A stretch of DNA of 64,000 nucleotides from Cristatella mucedo (GCA_009760855.2 WPIO01000074.1:1470501-1534500); one strand, 5' to 3'. Numbered from the stretch's first letter, positions 21,221 to 47,983 are shown. Numbers and translations are program-made. Notes: a model not told the origin generated them from the letters alone.

Positions 21221-22538
21221 TGCTACATCATTGGCCATAAGCGCTATGCGCGGGAGCCACTTCACGCGATTAAAAGAGAAAGCCTTAGCAAAGTCGGGGC
21301 ACTCCTGCAAAATTTGCATTGCTGTGCCTTTAGAATGTCGGCACCTGGCAGTGAGCACGTTCCTCCGATCGCTCTTCTTCCAAGAGGCCGCGGAAGCTGA
21401 CCGGCGCCAAGCCAAGCTTGGGCCTCCAGCGTCAAAACAACGCTGCCGAAGCACAACTAGCCGACACATCCGGGGTATTTCAGACATTCGGTCGCTTAGT
21501 CGTTTCGCGAGCTCGTGGCAACCTCAAAATAACGATCCTATTTGGACCTTACCAGCCGACAGACAGAGCGCGTGGATTTGAAAAGAAGTTGTGGCTAAAC
21601 TGTGAACTCGAGCTGAGGAAATATACCCGGCTGGTTATTGCAACTTTTAGTATAATGATGACCGCTAGGACTGATTCCACGACACCCCAAAGTTGACAAC
21701 TTTTATAATCAGCCTTGATCAATACCAATTGTCCAGACTAATGTGCTTGGGGAATTTACAGCTCGCTCGATGAGCTTACCAATTTTACGTTCGTTGCTTT
21801 TTTCTCTTACATCAAGCAGCACAATAGCTTACTCGGTACTACGCGTCTACGTTCTTTCGGCGGCCGTATTCCCCGGTCGGAAAGCCTGCAATGGTACCCT
21901 TACGCAGCAATTTCGGCAGTTGTACTTCTATGCATTCTATCGACGGAACTTTCTGCTTGCAAACGCTGAGCTATCAGCGATTGAAGCTGCAGAACGCCAG
22001 CTAGGACCCAAAAAGTTGTGAATTTTCCCAAACCATATTACTTCTAAGGAATTTTCTTTCGGTTTTACGAAACGAGTTTGAGCTCAGTAATCGAGTTGCA
22101 TCCGCCGTTTACCAATCGGACATGATATGCATTTTACGGAACACTGCTCGAAGCCATGCTGAACGCGCCCGCAATGCAAGCTAGCACCGGTTCGCATGCC
22201 GAGCAAGCAGCAGGCGCGCGTCCGGCGCCGAGCAGCCGACGTGATGGCGATAGTCAGCCGCATCGCGGCACGTCCAGCGGTCGCGTTCATTCGACGACTC
22301 CGCCACCACCGCGAGCCAGCTGCCGCTAGGCAATTCACGAGCTCTTAATGCTGGCTGCCATACGTCCGTGACATTTATTATTATCAATCGGCAAATGTTA
22401 TGACACTAACCGAGCTACGGAAGATGCTCGCGGTGCTACGACAGCCCAGAAGCCAAGCAGGGCAGGCGAAGGCTGCTAATCGAGAGACGGACGAGGGGGC
22501 GGGCCGGCCCGCCCTCTGCCGCCGCCCTCTGGGCTTAC

Positions 22539-35066
<12,528 letters not shown>

Positions 35067-35119
35067 AGTTATCGGCTAACAGCTTCACTCCTGTGGGTAG
35101 AAAACGCCATGATTGCATT

Positions 35120-35155
35120 TCAGAATCAAGCCGGAGCTGAGCAGTACCTTTTATA
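35120..35155 (-). promoter_or_regulatory. Core promoter of gene B (TATA box)
   Basis: On the minus strand, TATAAAAGG starts at 35155, about 89 nt before the ATG. Transcription would start near 35125, giving a 5' UTR of about 60 nt. No comparable TATA box was seen upstream of gene A. Confidence 0.5.
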
Positions 35156-36598
35156 AGAAATTTCGGCAGCAGCAGCAAGTTTCCACCCCAAAGTCAAAAG
35201 AGCTTAAGCCTATAAAACGGTTCGCACAACAAACCTTCCAATAGAGATAAGTAATATGACGATCCGAGCTCGCCAAACTCGGTCAGACAAGTGCTACGAG
35301 GTGACTTCTGGTGAGTCGTCTCCACAACAGACAGGCTCTGCTGAAGCTGGCGGAAGGGTACGGGGGAACAATTACCAGGATGTGCGTGGACTTTGCTCTG
35401 AGGGCACGTACGTGATAAACCAGCCACGAAAACGTAAACGCGAGCGGGCATAATTTTAGTTATTTATTACAAAAATATTGTATGGTAAATTGTGCCAAAG
35501 TATTGCTAATTCTGCATGCGCGTCTCCGTTTCCACGCCGACTGCCCAAAGCGTTGCCGCTAGCTTTCGCACCCAACTATCAGGCGCGATGGTGCTTCTGC
35601 TCAGCTTTACCTTTTACGATCCTAGCAAAGCTTTGGTAAGCACCGAGTGCTTTGGTTTATATCACAGCAGCATTGATTAAGAAAAGAAAAACAGCAAAAA
35701 TTATTCGATACTAGCAGTGCCCTAATACCGCTAATATATCGTGACAAATATTACGGTAGGACGGACTCTATCGATAGGCCTGTGCAGCTACTACTGTAGA
35801 CCATACCGACACCTAAAACTAGTTCCTGCTTCCATACAAATATTTTTGAATCACAATTGTACAATCCAAAAGTGCCGAAGTCTACTAGTAGCCGTCTCCT
35901 TAACGGAACGGAGACAAGTTCCTTACCTAGAGATCCTTTCGCCGAGCTAGCTGATTGCTTCTCGAGCCTTTTTTATAGCAAGATCATGGAGTCCGTGCCT
36001 AACGTCGCGTCATCTGCTTTAGACTCCAGTTCCTCAATTTTTCTTCAGCACGTCAATGCCTACATTCAATATGGCCTCTGACGTTCATGTGCTAATCAAA
36101 GAATGTGCTAATCAAAGAAGACAACCAGTCGCCAAGACCAAATACGTACTGCGCTGCTTTAACGATGCACAGCTCCGCTGCTGTCGTGCATAGATAACAT
36201 AATAAATATGTAATTAGTCTTATGTCGTGTCATAGCACCTTTCAAAATGCTGTAGTCAGGCCAGTTCTCAAGAAAGCAACTCTAGAGTGGGAGAACTTGG
36301 GAAAATACCATCCAGTCTCCCTTGTAATAGACTCAGTAACGAGTAATGGCAGACCAGTTGAACTTATACATTGAAACTTCGAACCTAGCAAGTAAGTTTC
36401 GACTGGTTTTAGAGCTAATCATTCCGCAGGTCAGCACTGCTTTGTATGTATAACGACCATCTTATGAATGCAGACCAAGGTAGAGGATCCGCATCTTTTG
36501 GTTGATCTTTCGGCACTTTTCGGTACTCTCGATCTTCAAAGTCCTTCTCGAGCGCCTTTCGTCTCGCCTGAGCATCACTGACAGCGGATATCTATGAT

Positions 36599-36659
36599 AA
36601 TTGCTGATATAGGACTTTAAACAGGCCGCGGACCTGCTTAAAGTCCTATATCAGCAATT
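36599..36659 (+). repeat. 27-bp inverted duplication (hairpin)
   Basis: AATTGCTGATATAGGACTTT at the left is matched by its reverse complement at the right end, with one mismatch in 27 bp and a 7-nt loop CCGCGGA. Confidence 0.95.
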
Positions 36660-37539
36660 GATGGCTATGGGCTATCGATGTGAACGATAAAGGTCATTCA
36701 AGGAACCGCTGAAGTATGGGGTATGTCGAGGCCCTGTGTCTGGTACTGCTCTTCTCACGGTATATGCTCTCACCCTTGTTGATGGGGTTGCCAGGTACAA
36801 TCTTGGCTAGCACTTCCAAGCAGATGGCACTCGGTTGTACCCCTGAATTGATCCCTCCCGGCCCTCCAGCATGTCGAATTTTCTTAACTCTCTTTGCTGC
36901 TTGTATTGATGACGTTCACACATGAATAGCAGCAAACTTTCTCCAATTGAATAACGGTAAAACCAACTTACTAGTTATAGGTAGGCCTAACATGATTCAG
37001 AAATTGGAAAATCCAAGGCATAGAATCGGCTGTGCTGGCATATTTCCTTTTTAATCTGCACAAACACCATGTTTTTTTTAATAGTGACCTTTCATTAGAC
37101 AACCACATCAGCTTTACGGTCAAGTCAAACTACTTTCAGCTGCATAAGTTTGCAAAATGTGGGCCTGTTTAGACAGGGATACTTCATGAAAATTAATTGG
37201 CAGACATTTCCGACATCCCGTCTAGACTTCTGCCACTCCCTGTTTGCTAGTCTGCTAGCGTTTTCAATCAGGCACTTGCAGTTGTTGCACAACTCTCTGA
37301 CTAATATTTCTGCCATGAACGTCACAGTAGCGTGATCACAGCACTTGCACCCGACCTGCACTGGCTTAAAATCGACCAGCATATCGACTTCAAGGTCCTG
37401 TAATTAACTTTTAGGATACTTCATCCTCTGGCTTCAGCAGACCTATGAGATCTACTATACCTGGCTACGGCAAAGCAACACTTGCTTTTATCACTCTAAT
37501 AAATATAAATAAATATGATTCATTCGTCTTACGACGTAA

Positions 37540-37660
37540 GACAACTTTATCTCTATTTAGGCGCTTCACACATGACGCAGGGCTCGAGCCCACGACCTCG
37601 GCCAGACCTAGGTCTGGGCTAGCACCTAAACCATTGGGCCTAACTAGGCTCCATCATAGC
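37540..37660 (-). mobile_element. SINE1 nested in LINE B
   Basis: Plus-strand text AGGCGCTTCACACATG, GGGCTCGAGCCCACGACCTC and CACCTAAACCATTGGGCC is the reverse complement of SINE1 (tail, B box, A box). Confidence 0.8.
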
Positions 37661-37850
37661 TTTTGCTCGTCTGACACAAGTGGATCAGCTGTGATTATAA
37701 AGCAGCCCCATATCCTGTGGAGACCTCGCCTTCTTTTCCTGTACTCTGAAACTATGAACGCGTAACCAAAAAATATCGCAATATCCCCCGACTTGCCAAA
37801 AATTAAAGGAGCAAAATATTACTTCTTCCTCACACGATTAAGCTTGCAAG

Positions 37851-37890
37851 GTACACAGTACACAGTACAAAGTGCACAGTACACAGTTCA
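37851..37890 (+). repeat. TACACAG tandem repeat
   Basis: About five imperfect copies of a TACACAG unit. Confidence 0.85.
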
Positions 37891-38429
37891 ACAAGTAACG
37901 ATTGAATCCACTAAAACGAACCTCAAATCCTTTTGGAGACCATGCCTTCACTGCATGTGCTCCCTAAGCCTGGAACTCACTCCCGGCTGACTTCAAGGCA
38001 CCCTGACTTAACGAAATCTCAACTACGTCACGTTGAAAGATGGAGCACTTCCGTCAAGTGACAGGATACCGCGTTGCCTTTCCTGACGGAACTACTGTGA
38101 GTCAACAAAGTGAGTTTTAAGGCAGTGAGCTGCTGGTTTAAAAGGAAGCCTATACTGCACGACTTCCTTACAGCCTTTGTTGGGTCCTTGGGATTTTTCT
38201 CTGTGTGTTCTGCAGAGTGCTGGTACAGTGCGTGTTACCACAAATCATTTTTACGTACGGAGACTGTGCATAATACCTACATGCACCCCTAACTGTATTA
38301 TGTTTATTGATATCATGGATGCTTCGACTAACCGTTTTACCATGCTTCTTTTAAAGAATTTTCAGAGTGCCTTGAAAGAGGTTAGTTCTCTGAGGGCTAA
38401 ATACAAATATATTGCTAATGTATCATTAT

Positions 38430-41400
38430 TGTGCTACTACGTGCCCTTTAAACTGATATCTTATTGATAAAAACACATTATTAAGCTAACATGTCATGAG
38501 AATCTACCATGCAAATGTTTAACACTATCCATGCAGCACTGTATCAGATATGCAATCTTGTCAAAGGGGTCGGCTCGATGAGGCGCTGCGGGTAGTCGGC
38601 ATAGATATATAGATGGATGGATAGCTATGTGTCGATTGAGGGGACAGGTAAGCGATTGCCTCGCTGTCAAATTCAACTGTCGGGGAACCAATTTCTCCCG
38701 TCTGTAAGTGATTCGGTAAAATAAATAGTAGCAATAACAGAAAATCGTTTTATTGCATGCAAAGATAATGACAGCACTTATTTGGCATATGCACCGGCTG
38801 CCCAAAAAGTCATTTCAGCTAATAATTCTATGCGCAATTTCAGCACGCACGAACGAGTAAAAAGAAAAAACAACATAGATATACATTTTTATGAGATAAA
38901 TGAATTCACTTAATGCTCAACTGAATGCTCAACTTAATATACCATTCGGTCAGGGATAACGTTATGCTCTAAGTAAAGCCTCAGAGGCTTAGCCATCACA
39001 ATTTCTGGATGCACAATCTTCAAGAACTTGAGACTTGGTTACAGAAATGAAATTATCAATCGTTTTATAAAATACAGACCTCAAATGAGTGTGCTTCATA
39101 AAAGTCAATTGGGATCAGAGATAAGTAGGGTAGCACATTCACAACGAACAAGCCGAGCCTGCATGAGCACCATTAGAAGCCGTATTCAATGCAGTCGATA
39201 CAACTGCTGCAGGGCGAAAGATAACAGCTGGTTCAGTTTGAGAGTGACTCCAGACATAATCTGAGCGATGCTAGATTTTGCCATTTCAATTTTGTCTCCG
39301 TCACTCCTTGCATGTACATTAGATGTTCTAAACGTACAAACGTGGGCAATAAAGACTGCCATTACTCTCAGCTAGTCAAAGGATACTTGATGCTTTGTCC
39401 TTCAGCTTTGCAAAGCACTTACTTCCTCACTTCGAAAGCCTCAAATTTGGAGCTTGGCCGGGAAAAAAGCATTCAACCACCCCGAGTAGAAGTGGGATGC
39501 AACTTGCGGTCTTCAACACAAGATGCTGCCTCCTCGCAGCTTCAGCCTGACCTACTATCAACGTTACACTTTGATCATGTTAGTGGCTGTTGGAAAACTT
39601 CAAATATGGACGAAAGATAGCGGGCCGATAGTGACGTGAGAGCATGTTCCGTGACGTGAGAGCAATTCCACGAGGAAGCAAAAAGCAAAAATAACGAGGG
39701 CTGATGGCAACAGAAAAAGAAGACAGTGGCTGATACTCATCGACCGAATAGAAGTTACATTAACGCAGCCCGAGCTAATTTTCCACTGCCGATTATTTAA
39801 TCCGTACTCTAAAGGACCCTCAACCAATACGTTAAAGTGGTGTATATGGCTCGATGGCAATAGCCTGCGACGTCTTGCATAACAAGCGGTACGACGTGAA
39901 GCACGCAAGCCGCGTTTCCAGAAACTCGCCATTTCTCCTTTAAAAACTAAGTCAGCCTTGACCGCCAGCATGCCTGAAGGTGCACGCTGATATCAAAGGC
40001 AACTACAGCAACGAGACAGAGCGTCTAGAGTGTGGCAGGAATTGCAACTGCGTCCAGGCGTCCATTGTTTCTTAGCGTCAGGGCACGATTCAGGCTGAGC
40101 GACTGTTGCCATATGACTGACTGCAGCGATTTAACATAGTTGAAGACATCGACTTGCCTAAAACTGAAAGCACTCGCACAATTAATGTGTAAATTTCCAA
40201 TTACTGCACATAAATGTCTATCCGTCTGCTGCTCCACAGAGTGGCAAGAAGTAAGGTCACTCCAATAAGGCGCAACGAATAAGAAAGAAGGTGCACCTCA
40301 TGAGAGTTTTCGATCAGATATGCAAGCCTAGTAGCCTAAGGTGCGAGTACGCCAGCCAGTAGGCTTCATCTAGAAAAGGAAAAATAAAATGAAATAACAC
40401 GGCTGAGTTACGAGGCCAGCCAACGAAGTAAATAGCGTTGAAATAACTGTACACGACGGGTTGAAAGGGTGTGTCACGGGTCGGCAGCAGGCTGTTTTTG
40501 ATTTGCGTAATGGTTATCAGTGACTTACACAGTCAAGTTTCATCAGAGCAAAAGCTTGCGTGTTTAACTCGTCCGTAATTAAGGAATCAAACGTGCATGC
40601 ATAGCCCATAAAATATATGAACGCTCAAGAATGCTGCAACGGGTGCAGTAGTTCAGCTAGGCACCACAGAGCCCCTCCTTGGCCAGCCTGGCGACAGCGG
40701 GGGGGGGGGGGGGGGGGGGGGGGGAGGGGGGCAAAGGTCAAAGTCTAACAGTTAAGCTAGGTACGACCGCGCCTATCCACTGCCAGCCTGGCGGAAAGGG
40801 GAGGCAGGGGTCAGGGGTCAAAGTGAAAATCTCGCTCAGCGTCTGCTGCTCAATCTGGAGCTACGGAAGCTGCACCTCTTTCCGGCCCCAGCCTCCTCAG
40901 CTCACTCAGTCTTTGCCTAATGGTAATCATTCTGCGGAGACGATCGAAAATGGAAGCCACGCATGGAATACGTCAAGACGCTGCCGCCGCACACGGGCAT
41001 CAGATGCCGAACTCTAAGGAAATATTTTCTCTAGCTCTTGCTTGCGAGTCAGCATTCATCGAAAAAGAGATCTGGAGATTGTTGAGACTATGCTGAAGGG
41101 CTACTGCACAACTGGCTGCAGCTGCAAATATCGTCATTCCCGACTGTCACGTTCATAAATTCGAGTTTTGCATGTGGGGTTGCCATATAGTGGGGACCAT
41201 GGAAGCAGTTTCACTTCCGCTTTAATAGACTTTGCACACCTCTGCTGAAGGCAGTTCAATAATAACACCGTAGGAATCAGATCTAGGGGCTAACTTGTTA
41301 CAGAGATTTGTGGCATTGTCGAAATTCTTAAACGACACTTTTAAATGGTCGGCAACCATGCTCTTATAACTTTAGTATGGCAACATATTTTCTGATTTAT

Positions 41401-43960
41401 TTGAGGCATTTTCATTTGATTAAATGGATTCTAACGTAATCAGCAGTGCTAGTTCATAGATTTTTCATAGAAAATATGCACTTTTTAAATATATCCCCGG
41501 TCTTGGTCATAAACTCATTGTTTGAGTAAGAGTGACAAATGTGACTACTTTTGATGCCTAAGCTCTAGCAAATTAAAATTACAACCCTGGAACAAAAAAT
41601 GTATGCAGTGAAAATACTACTAATATTGTTATGCTGTGTGAGTTCACGTCTGCGTCAAAAATCATGCATGAATCTCCAAAAGTTACCGACATTGACATTG
41701 ATGAGGTCGCCGTCTCTGATACATACTTGATCCGACATCATTTTACAGCTTAAGTGTTCTACAACACAAAGTAAACCGATGTTCTTGGTGTTTATGTTCC
41801 TATGGCTAAGCTCAATGTTAGCCATCTCCCAGAATGTCAGCTGTATTTTGCATGCATTAAGCGAGCTAAGAGCAAAGGCTTAAGTTATATCGAAGCATAC
41901 ACACGATCAGAACAAACTGTCCGTGGATTGGCAAAGGACACGATGCCAAAACATACTAGCTAACGATAAATCATGTTTCCGTTAGAATAAGGTGGGAAAT
42001 TAACGCTTATCTCCAGACTAACCGGACTAGTACACAAAACACCTATCATTCTCATGAGCCGCAGAGACCTGCTTCTATGCATAACTTCCAAGCAAAACAA
42101 AAGTCCAGCGTCAACCTGTCGTTCTATTGTCACCCGGGCATCACATTGGTCGTGCTGGCTCTGAAATTGATTAGGTTTTATCCATAAAACTTTGAGAAAA
42201 CGTAATCTCTATACGGGCACTTGTCGACTCGAAATGAGATGACCAGTACCCAGGAGTTAGTGACATGCCCGTCGTCGACCTCAGAAAAGCGAACCAGCAT
42301 CGTGCTTTGGCAAGCGGGCTCTGGAAAGCATGCAGACTCACGGAGCCATCGATTAGTAAGATCAATGGGCAGTAATAATAAATAAATAGCGCAAATGTAC
42401 GCACAAAAAGCCAACGTCACACTGGCAACATGAAACCCTAAAGGGGACGGGATGCATCTTGAGCAAAGACCGTAGAGATGCAAGGTCGTTGCACGAAGTG
42501 ACCTTGTACCCGGAAGCGAGCACTCCAGACTTTCGATGCAAGCGAGCTGAACCGACCACAGACCGGAGGATTTCTCCTTCGCTCGGAGGACGGCCAGCTG
42601 ACATCATGCTGAGGAGCACGGTATTGCGAGAGCACTTGAGCGCAGGAGCCACGAGGTATAGCCGAGCAAGAGCGGTGCTAGCGACTGGAGCCACCAACCA
42701 ATCGGCCAGTCTGAGGATCTTTGTAATCGATCCATTCGACGCTTGAGATGCGCAAGAGAGAGAGAGGTGAATAGCTGAGATGGACTGGGAGCGCTTTCGA
42801 GCTGCCTAGCCACAAAGTACGTGCCGGTGGTGAAACAACGGGAGGACAGTGGATATGTAATAGCGACCTGGGGCGCCCAGGGTGTCACCAGGCTTTGACG
42901 AAAATGCCGCGCTTGCAAGCGTGGCTGAAGAAAGCGGGATGGGACCAAGCTGCTCCCGCCGCCGCTGAAATTCGCAACATTAGTTACAAGATCTTGATGC
43001 CCAAGTACTAAGATCTGAGTCAAAAATCGATCGAAAAATAGCCTGACACAAAACCGGTTGCTAGGGAGGCGCTCAGGATACCCGAGTACACCATCGATGT
43101 CTAAAATTAGGACTCAAACAAAGCCGTAAGTACTTGAAAGCAATATATCGTAGAGAGTCATTAGGACTGCAGGTCAGAAATAAAATCAAACTAGGCTTCA
43201 GGAAGCTATCATGGTTGCCGGTGGCCATTACTGGTGTGAAGGGACCACTTCAGCCACGATGCTGAGCCTCTGGTGACCTGGTGACCCCGAGGGGCACCTA
43301 GACTATGTGCAGTTGTTTCACTGAGGCATAATCAGCATCTATTCCTTGCGTCCATACGTAGGCTAAAGGATTGCCATACTGCCAACTGCCCGACTGACCG
43401 TGGTCTTAGATTCCCTGATTTAACCAACACATGTGACGGGCATAGCCAGTGGCCATAACCAGAGATATGAGTTCTCTTACGGTGCTTTACCTATTCAGTA
43501 TTAGCATTGTTATTCATACTATAGTAATCAGTAAGCTTTTACTCATATTCGTTGTTTACCGTTAACTCCATCACATTAACGTGCTCTCGGCTTCAGGGGC
43601 CAACTCATAGCTTGTAAAAGCTGCCAACTGTTGCCAGACTAGAGTCGTTACTCTTCGATAGCCTAGGGAGATTTTTCGGCTACCACATTTTACCACAGTG
43701 CATTGGCCGTTACAGACCAGTGGCAGTTGACATTGGAGATACCTAACACGAGCTTATTCCTAGCGTTATAAGTACTGTACCGCGAGTCTGCTCATTTGCC
43801 ATCGTCTGCGTTCTGTTCTCCTTTGCGAGCCACCAATTTACGTGGCAACCTTTCCACAATCCACCCAAACCTATAGTGGCTGGCAGAGGCGAAAATCCAG
43901 CGTAGTGACATGCGTTTAGCAGCTAAGGACTTGAACTCTCGGATGCGAATGCTTTAGCTC
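38430..43960. other. No recognised gene
   Basis: Open frames of 100-139 codons at 38494-38805, 39600-39971 and 42362-43023 have no recognisable motif; the last region is open in overlapping frames on both strands. A G-tract and a two-copy repeat lie at 40652-40834. Confidence 0.45.
40652..40834 (+). repeat. Two-copy direct repeat with a long poly-G run
   Basis: CAGCCTGGCG followed by a G-rich stretch and GGTCAAAGT occurs twice (about 40652-40744 and 40751-40834). The first copy contains about 25 consecutive G (40699-40724), which could form a G-quadruplex. Confidence 0.85.
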
Positions 43961-44460
43961 CGATACGGCACGGTAGAAGTAGCACCACCGGCCACCGCTA
44001 TCACGCCCCCTCCCCCCCCCCGATAGTCGACTCGCAAGGAAGAGACCACGTGATATTCAATGCTTACGAGAAAACCAGTCGACGGTGTCCTACTTTGAAA
44101 TGAACTCAGGCTAGGATGGCTAAAGGTAACCATCCCTGTTGACACGGCTATCGTCATTCCTAGCTCAAGGAAAATGACTTCTCCACAAGTAAGACCGGCC
44201 ATAAAGCTATGCTGGGTGACCTTATTAGCAGGGTGATGTTGAACATTGCCTTCTAATAGCTGCATGCTGCAAGCAGGCTGCATCACAGTACACAGACAAT
44301 TACACGGAAACCACCTGATGCATAAACAGGTGCCATCAAGTCAGTATACAGACAGCACTAGTAGAGGACCTAGATCTGAAAGACACACGGGCACTCGCAG
44401 AGCAGCTAGGTAGTGGCCAGTAGTGAGTGGACCTCTCGGCCCGGCTAGACCAGCTCGTAA

Positions 44461-44640
44461 ATAAACAAATCCTAGCTGATTAGACAGCCTCTTTTTGTAT
44501 AGCGACAGAAGAGCCTTTACGGCTATCACCACCGCTTGCAGTGGCAATAAAGAATCACCCACTGCAGGAATCGAACCCACGACCTCGGCACCGACGTCGT
44601 GAAAGCAACCGCCTTATCTAGTGTGCCATCCGGCTCAAGC
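44461..44640 (-). mobile_element. SINE2 (tRNA-derived), best-preserved copy
   Basis: The reverse complement reads GAGCCGGATGGCACACTAGA at the 5' end, a perfect B box GGTTCGATTCC, the stem TTGCCACTGCAAGCGGTGG and an end at GTCTAATCAGCTAGGATTTG. Confidence 0.9.
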
Positions 44641-44739
44641 TAAAGTTATACTGACTCAACTGAATAATATGAGACCCTGGTCAGGTCTAAACTAGGTCTC
44701 AAAACTTTGCTAGTGTTCCACCTATGCCGACAACACATC

Positions 44740-44935
44740 TGTGCCATTAAGTTACCTGTGCTGACAACGTACTTGCACGGACTACCCACCTGCACCAACT
44801 ACTCATGAGCACCGACTACCCACGAGCACCGAATACCCACCTGCGCTGACTACCCTCCTGCGCCGACTACCTACCTGCTGTGCTGCCTATACACCTGTGC
44901 TGACTACACACCTGTGCTGATTACACACAGCAGCG
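44740..44935 (+). repeat. ~17-18-bp minisatellite
   Basis: About ten diverged copies of a CACCTGYGCYGACTACC-type unit. Confidence 0.85.
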
Positions 44936-47900
44936 ATTTACCACCTACAAAGCCAACCAAGGGTAGAGAGTATCGAGCAGTGGCTGCAGTTTGAGAGCAG
45001 CAGCAGGATACACGAAATCTCAATTCTAGCAGCTCGTGAAAAGCATCTGCAGCAGTTTTATTGGGCGGATGGCATACCTTTTGTCCTCCAACGACACTCT
45101 CAAACAAAGTTAATTTCGCACGAAACATTTAACCCTATTAACCCATCACTGGATGCTATGATTGTGCTGATCAATATTCTGGAGCCTGTGAAAGCATGCT
45201 ACAAAAGCCTTTTCTAAGGCTCAAGAGAACTGATTAGGACCGACCATTGGGTCAGAAAGTCAGACAGCGAGGTCTCAAGCAAGTGCATACTGGCAGTGAT
45301 TACTAGATTAAACGGATTAATACGAGCATTTGGCTGGATTTATTAGCGATTCCCTGCACGTCACGCGAACGACCAACAAATGCAGCTGCATTTAATGGCA
45401 AGTTTTCTCCTAAAATCTGCTCCTCCATTCATGCCTTCACAAACCTGCATCACCTTAAACGTGCGTCGGATAAATACGGCACCGCACAGAGCTCAGTGTA
45501 AACGCCCAGGCAACGCGTGCATTTCAGCTTAGCGGACTGCTGCTCGACGCGCGGCGAGCATAAGGATGGAATAGAAGCGATGGAAGCGATGTGTGCCGCG
45601 CTCGCGGCTACCGCTTAGGTGGCCATACCGCCGAGCGCTGCTAAAACCACCAGTTTTGTGCCGCTCGGAATACCATTAGCCGATCGAGCGGGCGCACATC
45701 CGCACCATCTCTTTCACTGTTGAAAAAGGTTAATGCTGGCCTCAGGTTAGCCTTAGAGCTCAAACTTTGACTTAGCCGCTCCGCAACGATCGAGGAACGG
45801 GTATTGGGGGGGGGAAGTCTGCCAATAGGACTAAGGCGGAAGACACTATCTCGCTGACGACCGGGCGCATTACGCGAATGCGAGGAAGCCAAGTGGCCGG
45901 TGCAGCACTCGGATGGACGACTCGCTGCAGCGCATGCCAAGTTGCAGACGGAGCTCCGCGCGCCAAGCTCAGCAACTTTCAATTGTCCTCCGACCAGTCC
46001 TCGCTAATCGGACCACGGCCGGCGTCGCTTCAGCGAGGCGAGGCGCTCTCCCGAGCGCCTCGTCTCGCGCGCTCAACGAGCAGCAGATTCCGAGGCATCC
46101 GATTCGCAGCTGCTGCGCTGCCGTACCTGCACGCTCGCAAGACGCCGGTTGCGGTACACCGTGGGGAGAGGCCAGAGGCAGAGAATCTACACCTAGCTTG
46201 TGTGCCGTGGCAAGGGCGTCCTATGCAGCGAAATGAGTACGGAAGTGGCCACGGTCTGTTCACTCATTCATTCAAAAATCCTTGCAACTTCAAAAGCAGG
46301 ATGGCAAGCAAGCGTGCAAGTCGCGTGCGAGGATATTTGCAGCCACAATTGTCTTAATTTAAAAATGTTTTTATTAAAGTGAGCTGACAAAAAATTTCTC
46401 TTTACCCTGCGCCGTAGCTATCTGATATGATTCATGGGTAGCCATCGCCTAGTCAGCTGTTAGACGGACAAGACAGTGGCAATGGTTCACGCAGTTAACG
46501 GTGCGTTCCAGTAGCGCATGGGTAAGCTAAGCTCGTATTGTTCTGTCATTCATACGTTGGTTGCTCTAAAGTTTGTAAGAAATAGTCGTAAGTAATGTGT
46601 CTCTGAGCAGCCTACCTTTAATGCTTCGCAAATCTACCACCACTCTGTTGAGATCTGACCTCGCGTTAGCTGTCGCCATTTTGACAGTGATTTCTCACGT
46701 CTAAATTGCTATTAGTCGTACTCTAACTATTTAATATTTCTCAGAGGAACTCATAAAAACCTAAAACCCATCTGCCTGTGTGCCGAATTTATTAGGACAT
46801 GAACTTTTCTTGTGTTCAAATTGAGCATAGCAGCTACAGACAGATCAAACCGGTGGCTCGGTGTTCAATCTTCTCCAAATGCCTGAGAGGAGAGTAGCCT
46901 GCCATCTACTACATCTACATCTACATCTACTACATCTAGTAAAATTAGAAAAATTCTGAAAATTATTGCCGCAGGCATAATTGAGTCCGAAAGGTCGGAC
47001 CAACTGAGCCGTTGTAGTGCACATTAGTGGGAGCAGCAATGAAACACTTGTTACAGGAATATTTGCAAGGTTTTACTAAAACGAATATTTGAAAACCGTC
47101 TAATAGACCAGAAGAGATTGCGAATTAGCCGTCTGCTAGATTTCATAAAACGTGTGATTCCAGGTCGTGTGTTAAACTACTTACGATCACGCATTAGGTA
47201 CAGAATGATACAATATTGGCAATCTTATATACAATCGTGTATACAATCATGCATACGTCATCAATACCACGAATCTCGTCGGATCATTGGCGTGTACAAC
47301 TTGTGGCTGCAAAGACCCGGCCTTAGTAGTCTGAGACATACAATAGCCATCTCAATAATGCACGCTGCAAACTATTTGACAGTTTCTGAGGTCTTCCAGC
47401 TATAGAAAATGAAGCCAGCCATCTGAATTTATACTCGCATACTTTGAATTCCCTTCACTTCTAGCACTCGACTCAAACGTTTCATCGGCTCCATACATGA
47501 AGGCAGTTTGGCTACGCCGGTTTGTGTAACCTTTTCGTTCAGACGCTTACCAGACGAGCCAAGATACAGCCTCCACTGAGCTCGACTGATGCAAATTTAC
47601 TAGCTGTACACAATACAATTGGCGGAGAAATTTGTTAAGGGGATTAAGAGGCGTAGAAGCTGCCGTCGCAATGTATCGTCTTTCTCTTGAGCTTTGAAAC
47701 TCTTAACCTTAGCCATTTCGCGAGCGCAAAATTAGCTGCCGCTAGCACTGAAGTGCAATATTTTGCAGTTTCGCATATGTCATTATCCGTTTCTGCGAGT
47801 CTATTGCTCGCCGGCCAGTAGGCACGGAGAATGATTAGCAGTATCAACGCGCATTGTCCTTTCGCATTCGTGTGTGTGGAGAAAAGGAAAATTGACGTCG

Positions 47901-47983
47901 AGAGTCTTGCCATCTTCACTGGGTGAGGAGCGGGAGCAACGTTCCGCAAGTGAGTGGCGGTTGCGAGAGGTCGATGACGGCTG

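Larger units (their letters stand above)
35860..38425 (+). mobile_element. LINE B, longest copy, dead, with nested insertions
   Basis: Pieces in order: DPFAELADCFSSLFYSKIME, VRPVLKKATLEWENLGKYHP, a degenerate RT palm, QRIDF-type motif at 37370-37440, then after an insertion (37445-37900) KSFW..CLHCMCSLSLELTPG-like C-terminus and the 3' UTR ending near 38425. Stops and frameshifts throughout. The RT region is broken by the inverted duplication at 36599-36659. Confidence 0.75.

Noticed and set aside
21215-21487. Minus-strand frames as 3' exons of gene B
   Set aside because: No resemblance to KDM6 and no consistent phase with exon 11.
39600-39971. 123-codon minus-strand frame
   Set aside because: No recognisable domain or supporting context; this length can arise by chance in 64 kb.
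42362-43023. Overlapping 95-139-codon frames on both strands
   Set aside because: No family motifs and no splice framework; could be GC-rich non-coding sequence.
47118-47405. 95-codon plus-strand frame with repeated YIQSCIQSC
   Set aside because: The pattern comes from a short TATACAATC repeat; no motif support.
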